Assembly: GCA_029255685.2 (NCBI GenBank)
Contig: CM055313.2
Span: forward strand, 73,572,641 to 73,636,640
DNA: 64,000 bases
Direction of reading: 5' to 3'
DNA from: Silene conica
Lineage: Eukaryota; Streptophyta; Magnoliopsida; Caryophyllales; Caryophyllaceae
Positions 58,201 to 64,000 of this stretch are shown here, one piece after another; the first letter of the stretch is position 1; every line of letters begins with the position of its first letter. The translations under genes were made by a program, and so were the position numbers. The notes below the pieces were generated by a model. That model ran no database searches. It saw only the letters and a program-made list of their open reading frames with translations, and was not told the DNA's origin.

Positions 58201-59620
58201 ACTACCAACATAATCAACATGCTTTTGACTTGACCATCAGGTAAGGTGACAACCAGAGGTTTGAATAGTTTTCTAACATTAGTTAGATTGGTAATTTTGT
58301 AGGTCATGTGATCAGAAGCTCCTGAGTCTATTATCCAATTCTCAGTGATTAATGCATTATCAGAATATGAGCACTGACAGCAAAATGAATACCTGAGAAG
58401 TGAGAAGAACCAGCATTATCAGTATTGGATAGAGACTGAAACTGGGATTGCAACTTGAATATCTCTTTAGCAACATCTTGCACAAATGATGCATCATTAA
58501 GTTCTTGTATAGGTGTTTTGGCATAATCAAAAGGAGTGTCAGCTTCACAAGCTTGTGCTTTCTCCACATTCCCGGCAAATCTCATGTTGGAACCTCCATG
58601 TTGATTAGGAGGCTGCTTTTGATTTAAGTTTGAACGCTTGGCTTGCTCTCGTTTATGAATCCAGCAATAGTCAATTCAAGTGTGGCCTTCTTTCTCATAA
58701 TGAGTACGATAATAAGCAGGCTTCTCTGCTTTATCTGCCTGATTAGTGGAATTGTCATACTTCACCTTCTTCCCATCACGTTTCCATACATACTTAGGGA
58801 CGTTAGAATTAGCAGCAAGAACAATACTATCATGCACTGGAACTGGAGGAGATGTGATATTCATCTGAAATTTTGCTTGATGAGTTTTGGCATATACCTG
58901 ATTAATATTTAGCGGTGGATCCAGAGTAAGATTCTGACTACGAATAACATCAAATTTTCTGTGTAACCCCATTAGGAAGTCAAGAATATGGTGTGTATTC
59001 TCCCTGGCCACAATTTTCTAAAGAAGATAGCAGGTGCAAACAACAATAATACCACAATCACATTCAGGTAATGGATCCAGAGACCTGATATCCTCCCAGC
59101 CAGAACGAAGCTTCACATAATACTCAGCAACAGTAAGATCATCTTGTTTTACTTAGTGAATCTCTTGACGCAATTGATAGAGATATGGAGCATTGGATTG
59201 ATTGAAACGCTCATTAAGCTCCTCCCAAAATTGTTAAGTCAAGGAAAACTGAATCCAGCGTTTCAATCAAGGAAAACTGAATCCTTAACATAGGAGAAAC
59301 TCTAAGAGTTTTCCTTGACATAGGAGAAACTCTTAGCAATTTCTTAAGTCAAGGAAAACTGAATCCAACACATCACAATATAATTTGTTCTTATCCAATC
59401 ATGATAAGTAGAATCAGATTCAGCTGGTTTAGCACAAGCTCCATTAATGAAACCAAGCTTGTTCATGGAGATCAACGCAACACACATGTTACGCGACTAG
59501 TGAAGAAATGATTTTCCATTAAAAACTTGTGGAAGTAGCTATAAAAGTGACTGATCACCAATAGTGAGGTGAAGAGGATTCTTGTAAACAGACGAAGGCG
59601 AAGGTGTAAATGTCGCCATG
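58201..59620 (-). pseudogene. copia gag and protease region, degenerate
   Basis: A start-like MATFTPSPSSVYKNPLHLTI at 59620 leads into copia gag. The body is broken by stops; 59011-58676 reads ILDFLMGLHRKFDVIRSQNL and a damaged zinc knuckle. 58585-58201 (58585-58349 open) should cover the gag-protease junction but has no clear Asp motif. A scrambled duplication at 59222-59370 lies within gag. Confidence 0.75.
59222..59370. repeat. Local scrambled duplications inside copia gag
   Basis: CAAGGAAAACTGAATCC occurs three times (about 59240, 59269, 59349), ACATAGGAGAAACTCT twice (59288, 59319), and AGTTTTCCTTGACA once in inverted orientation (59307). Confidence 0.9.
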
Positions 59621-59773
59621 ATTAAGTGTTTTGGAGCTTGAAAAAGTATAAATATGCAGCGGAAACAATGATTTGTAGTAATTGTGTGAATTTTCACAAG
59701 AAATGATGTAAGAAAAAAATAAATGGTGATGAATTGATCATCCAATTAGGATTAAAACTTGACGATGATACCA

Positions 59774-60092
59774 TGTTGAATTCTGATTTATTGAACTCTA
59801 AAACAAATTACTTTTTGTGAATGAAGAACACGGAGAGTAAATAAAAGTGAATTTTATTGTTTTGTAAAAACTTAACTTGCAGAGTATGTGCATATGCCTT
59901 ATATATATACTAGTTGTGGAACAGAAAATATCTAAATATTTACAATGTAATTACAGTTGTATGTACTTTGTAACAGAATGTAACAAACTTTAACAAACTA
60001 GGAGATGAGTATAATAGAAAGGAGGAGGTTAATTTGAAGCTTGTTGTGCACGACCGAAATGCAATGACTGCAACAATATCTATACTTCAACA
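59774..60092 (-). repeat. 5' LTR of the large copia element
   Basis: 319 bp, complete, starting TGTTGAAGTATAGATATTGT on the minus strand. Confidence 0.9.
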
Positions 60093-60636
60093 TCAAGTGA
60101 TGGTAAGCCCCAAAATTATTTCATATTTCAATTAATAGTATGCAGATTTATCATCTATTCATTAGAAATAAATTTCCCTTTTGGTGAGAATCGTTTTTTT
60201 GTCCCTTATTTATACGTGGGTTTAGTCTGATCTGTAATTGTAAAGAGTAGTTCGTTGATGGTTCGTAACATGTTCTTTCAAGGGTACAAGTCAAGGGTAC
60301 AAGTGATTTGTCAACGATCTTTGAAACCAATCAAATGTAAATTTTATCTCATAAATCAAATGAATGATCCCCTCAAAAGATAGTGATAGCGATAATAGGA
60401 CGAGCCGAATTGTCAGGTGCTGTTTTGAGATTCTTAGTTTATAAGAAAATTCTTTGTCTTTGTTTCCATCAGATTTTTGGCGTTCTATTAATGAATTGTT
60501 ATTTTCTTAAAAAAAAAAAACTCTGCTTAGCATCCGTAAAAACTAATTCTGAGTTCAAGTTAAGTTTCCGATTAGAATCAAATTCCACTCGAGCACAAGC
60601 TTAAATCGGCTCGGTTGCACCACTAATTAATAGATA

Positions 60637-60664
60637 CTAGTAGTTTTGCCCGTGCGATGCACGG
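60637..60664 (-). mobile_element. Helitron 3' terminus
   Basis: The minus strand reads hairpin CCGTGC-ATC-GCACGG (60664-60650), a short spacer, then CTAG (60640-60637) and T. The body extends to the right, and its 5' end was not found; it may lie beyond the window. The sequence matches the ends at 2503 and 20719 in design. Confidence 0.6.
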
Positions 60665-61439
60665 ATACTAAATCATTTGTGATATTCATAAAAGTTGTCA
60701 CCATGTAAATAAAAAAAATCAAAATATTTTTTTTCTTGATATAAAAATTGTATTAGTTCGTTCTATAAATGTGATATTTTGTTAATAAAATTATCTCGTT
60801 TATATTCATTTATGTCATTAATACTACCATCATCCATACACCTATCATGCGTCAATCGTATTAAATCCACATATACAACTAACCACCCAACTCGTCGCAA
60901 TTATCTTCAATACCACACAAAAAAACTCTATAAACCACTACTCTTACTTTTCGAGCAACACATGAAACGAACGGTCCACATCCAAAGTCCCGCCTACTAA
61001 CCTACCATTAAATTAACCACCAAATGCGATGGAGTCATCTTTACAACTACCTCAAACAACCATCCAATTCATCATCGGCACCCTTCTTCTACTTTCCAAT
61101 ACACGCCTAAAATATTCAACTTACCCCTCCTTCACGAAACACCTAGACTTATCCCTCAAAGTTAGCTCTCCATTTGAAAAGTCCATCCATCTATCGGAAA
61201 CTTAACTTTTTCATTCAAAATCGACTTTTTTTGAATGAGATGTGTTTGACGGGTAACAAAGACATGCAATTTTTTGTTTAGTTAACAAATGTGGTAGGAG
61301 AGAAGTGGCAAGGAATTAATGGAGGATGCAACACCCCCGAGATGTTACATTGGAATTGGGTGTAAACTGTAAATCATGATGTTTTTTTAATCGATCACCA
61401 AGACAAAAAAAAAATAGTCTAGTTAAAAGTTAATAATAC

Positions 61440-63880
61440 TATATTGACATGACATTTATTAACATTTGATTACGTATTTTTGTGTTTTACATAGAAAAAC
61501 AAATTTGAGTTTACAAACATGATGTCTTAGATATTTGAAACCTGTTTTTATAGCGTATATGCCTATGTCATTTACACATAATACAACCTTGAAATAAAAT
61601 TTATCTACTTCATTAGTTTTTTTACTACATACCCCCCTCATTTTCCACATCATTCAGGCATTCATCGTATCCTTTTCACCCAACTAACCAACTTGTTGAT
61701 CAACAAAATGACACATCCAATGTAAAATCAACTCACACCATATAAGACCATGTCCATCTGTAAAAAAAAGTTTAAAATATGTATGGGTGGAGATATAATA
61801 CAAACTATAAACTCTAATCTTATAACTATGACTAACAAATAATTTTGGTCTTCTTATGACGTCTTCGTTTCGAAAATTCTTTTAATTTTTCATTACTTTG
61901 TTGTTTATCAAATACCGTCTAATACTCATCTACATTTCGTTTCATCCACACAATTACTTCACCTGATCTACCTATATCATCATTGTGTTCTTTACTCCCC
62001 CCCATAAATAATATAGTTCTATACAATTCTTCAGCGATACATTTGATGAATGGTTAGGTTAGTTAGTATACGTTTCTTTTAGGCAGAAATTTGTATAGAA
62101 CTATATATCCAAATATTTTATATTAGATACACAAATTCTTAATTAAGAGCATATATATATTTTAAGTTTAAGAAAGGTCAATAATATGGATAAGATAAAA
62201 GCATGATGCATAAAGAAAAGTAACAGATTTGTGACGTCTTTTGACCCGTTATAATGTTAAGACGGAGTCCCATTTTAAGGAAAACAAACTGAGTTAGTTC
62301 ATTTCTTCCCATTTCTGATTATCATGTTTATTAGAAAAGTCGAAAAAAGTTACAAAAAATTAAATAGAAAGCATACAGATATTAATTAAAGAATATAATT
62401 TTCTAAATTTAATAAAGGGTAGAAAATGTTACATAATTAATTATTTCTTAATTCGAATAGAAAAATTATAAATAATTTATTGTTTTCTAATTATAACAGG
62501 AAGGTGGTAAATAAATTGTTTTTTTTATAATCAACAATATTTCTAGTTCTAATAGAAAAATCGTAAATACTTTATTATCTTTTATTTTCTAATTTTAATA
62601 GCACAAAAAACATTATAAAGTCATTCAACATTAAAATTTATGCTCCGATCCAAGAGAGCATTCGATTAGATGAGTGTAACATTTGATTGTTTAGTTTTAT
62701 TTTTAACGAAGAAACAAAATTGAGTTTACACAACCAAGTGGTGTTAGTCCAGTGGTAACTGAGTTAAACCTTAAAGCTTGCAGAAATACAGGAGTTGGGA
62801 GGTCTCAGGTTCGATTACCAGCTGGGGCGATGACCACTTGGCCACTGCAGCCATCGAAGGGGGTGGCTTACATGGTCCATGTGGTGGTGCGGGAATGCAT
62901 GGGCCCGGGGGGATTAAACCCCTCCTCATTAAAAAAAAAATTGAGTTTAGACACATGATATTTTAAAAGTTTTAAACCAATATTTATATTATTTGTCAGT
63001 TCATATTTTTATATAATACACTTTTCAAATAAAATTTATCTATTTACCTTCTCCAATCAATATCTCACGTTACCCATCATTTTTCATATTTAACCCTTCG
63101 CACCCGACTAACCAACCAATCCCATCAGAATCAACTATAACCATATCCTTATCCTTGAACAACCTCAACCCCATATATGAATTGAATATATTTAATCTCT
63201 TAAATAACACTCGTAAACGTCGTAGAATAATCCTACCCGTCGAGTACCCTTCCCACCCACCTAACTAACTTAACCATCAAAATCAATTGTAAAATTTATC
63301 AATGAAACTCCAGTCTAACGATATTTACTTGCACTACTCAAATCATATTATTCAACGTCGGAGAGTAACCATACCCCCTAAGACACTTATCTCCTCTCTC
63401 AAGACCCATTTACCCACACCCTAAAAAATATAGACATATCTAATGTAAAATAAACTCCCACCCTATAACAATCAAAATTGAGTATATATATACATGTTAC
63501 TTCATATATTTTTAACCTATTTTTATAACATTTATGTCTCTGTCATTTTCACAAAAATAGAACTTTGAAATAAAATTTATCTACTTACTTTCTCAGTTGT
63601 TCTAATCATAACCTTAGTACACACATACCATTTTTCCATACCATTCAGGTATTCTGCGTACCTTTCTCACCTAACTAACCAACAGAATCAACTATATCCC
63701 TGAATAACCATAACCTATAGACATTTTTTTGTACAACTCAAATCACACTTAAACGTCAGAGAGTAAACCTACCCCCAAAACACTTAGTTCATCCCTTGAG
63801 ACCTGACCTATCTACCCCCATTCCTAAAAATAAAAATCGACAGATCTAATGTAAAATCAATCACTACCCTATGAGGAACA
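61440..63880 (+). repeat. Diverged repeats, possibly Helitron interior
   Basis: A block built of AATAAAATTTATCTACTT, a CATTCAGG-type word, CTAACCAACAGAATCAAC and TCTAATGTAAAATCAA recurs at about 61590, 63028 and 63568. A second block (GTCGGAGAGTAACCATACCC against GTCAGAGAGTAAACCTACCC) recurs at 63356 and 63756. Divergence is high, so the copies are old. Confidence 0.7.
62733..62940 (+). mobile_element. tRNA-derived SINE with A-tail and TSD
   Basis: About 200 bp with RNA polymerase III-type boxes: A-box-like GTTAGTCCAGTGG (62743-62755) and B-box GGTTCGATTAC (62808-62818), ending in a run of ten A (62931-62940). An AAATTGAGTTTA direct repeat precedes (from 62717) and follows (from 62938) the element, consistent with LINE-type target priming. 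It interrupts the old repeats of this region. Confidence 0.85.
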
Positions 63881-64000
63881 ATAGGAATACAGACTATAAT
63901 AAATTAAACTATAATTAATTATCTAATACTATGATTAAAAACTGAGTTAAAGGTGGAATAAAGTTAATAAACTTAAATAGTAAATTTATAAATATTAAAG

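Larger units (their letters stand above)
46472..60092 (-). mobile_element. Decayed Ty1/copia element hosting three insertions
   Basis: The minus-strand element has LTRs at 46472-48313 (split by a solo LTR) and 59774-60092, ends TGTTGAA...TTCAACA, a polypurine tract (GAGGAGGGGA, minus strand, about 48314-48323) and a primer site TGGTATCATCG just inside the right LTR. Flanking 5-mers are TCAAT and TCAAG (4 of 5). Gag, integrase, RT and RNase H remains run in normal copia order from right to left with many stops. Insertions: solo LTR 46743-48264, CACTA 48562-53303, gypsy fragment about 54600-56900. Confidence 0.88.
60098..64000. other. AT-rich region with Helitron terminus, SINE and diverged repeats
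   Basis: No gene was recognised. It contains a Helitron 3' end (60637), a SINE (62733-62940) and diverged repeats at about 61440-61760, 62935-63180, 63300-63470, 63480-63740 and 63720-63880. Confidence 0.5.

Noticed and set aside
1..64000. tRNA, rRNA or other structural RNA genes
   Set aside because: Apart from the SINE's tRNA-like promoter and the hairpin array, no cloverleaf or rRNA segment was recognised by eye; a tRNAscan/Infernal run would settle it.

Overview
This is an AT-rich, repeat-dominated piece of a flowering-plant (eudicot) nuclear chromosome. The evidence is a spliced FAR1/Mutator-type transposase, Ty1/copia and Ty3/gypsy remains, CACTA, hAT, Helitron and SINE copies, and a plant-specific DUF868 gene. 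The TE mix would fit Caryophyllales, but that is a guess. Only one ordinary host gene is convincing: the intronless DUF868 gene at 44371-45345 (minus). Almost everything else is nested transposable elements, many delimited here by matching target-site duplications (TSDs) read directly from the sequence.

Layout. 1-2465: 3' part of a probable Ty3/gypsy LTR carrying a ten-unit array of RNA-type hairpins, interrupted by a CACTA 3' end. 2503-2878: short Helitron. 3046-18486: Mutator-like element MULE C (near-perfect 9-bp TSD), containing a GRF zinc-finger gene fragment, a deleted copia element (TSD GACAT) and a complete nested MULE A (7874-17861, TSD CATAATTAT). 19514-20365: small Pack-MULE carrying a GRF zinc-finger exon. 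22909-42622: MULE B (TSD TAATAACTT), the same family as A but inverted; it contains a solo LTR and a very young gag-only copia-type retrotransposon (29630-37950, TSD AGAAG). 42709-43336: hAT MITE. 44371-45345: DUF868 gene. 46472-60092: decayed copia element holding a solo LTR, a complete non-autonomous CACTA (48562-53303, TSD CTT) and a truncated gypsy element. 60098-64000: AT-rich DNA with a Helitron end, a SINE and diverged repeats.

How the parts relate. MULEs A and B each have two convergent genes: a FAR1-type transposase and a second spliced gene (lysine/acidic-rich N-terminus, a domain resembling those found in plant-mobile-domain/Ulp1-associated MULE proteins, basic C-terminal tail). 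This resembles the mudrA/mudrB layout of maize MuDR. Both copies are now broken by stops and frameshifts, with breaks at different positions, so an intact ancestor probably existed. The termini are asymmetric: one end type beside the transposase, another beside the second gene, both built around the palindrome CCGTCGCAAGCTTGCGACGG.

The signals I consider most novel are the covarying hairpin array near the left edge, the two-gene MULE family, and repeated capture of GRF zinc-finger exons.
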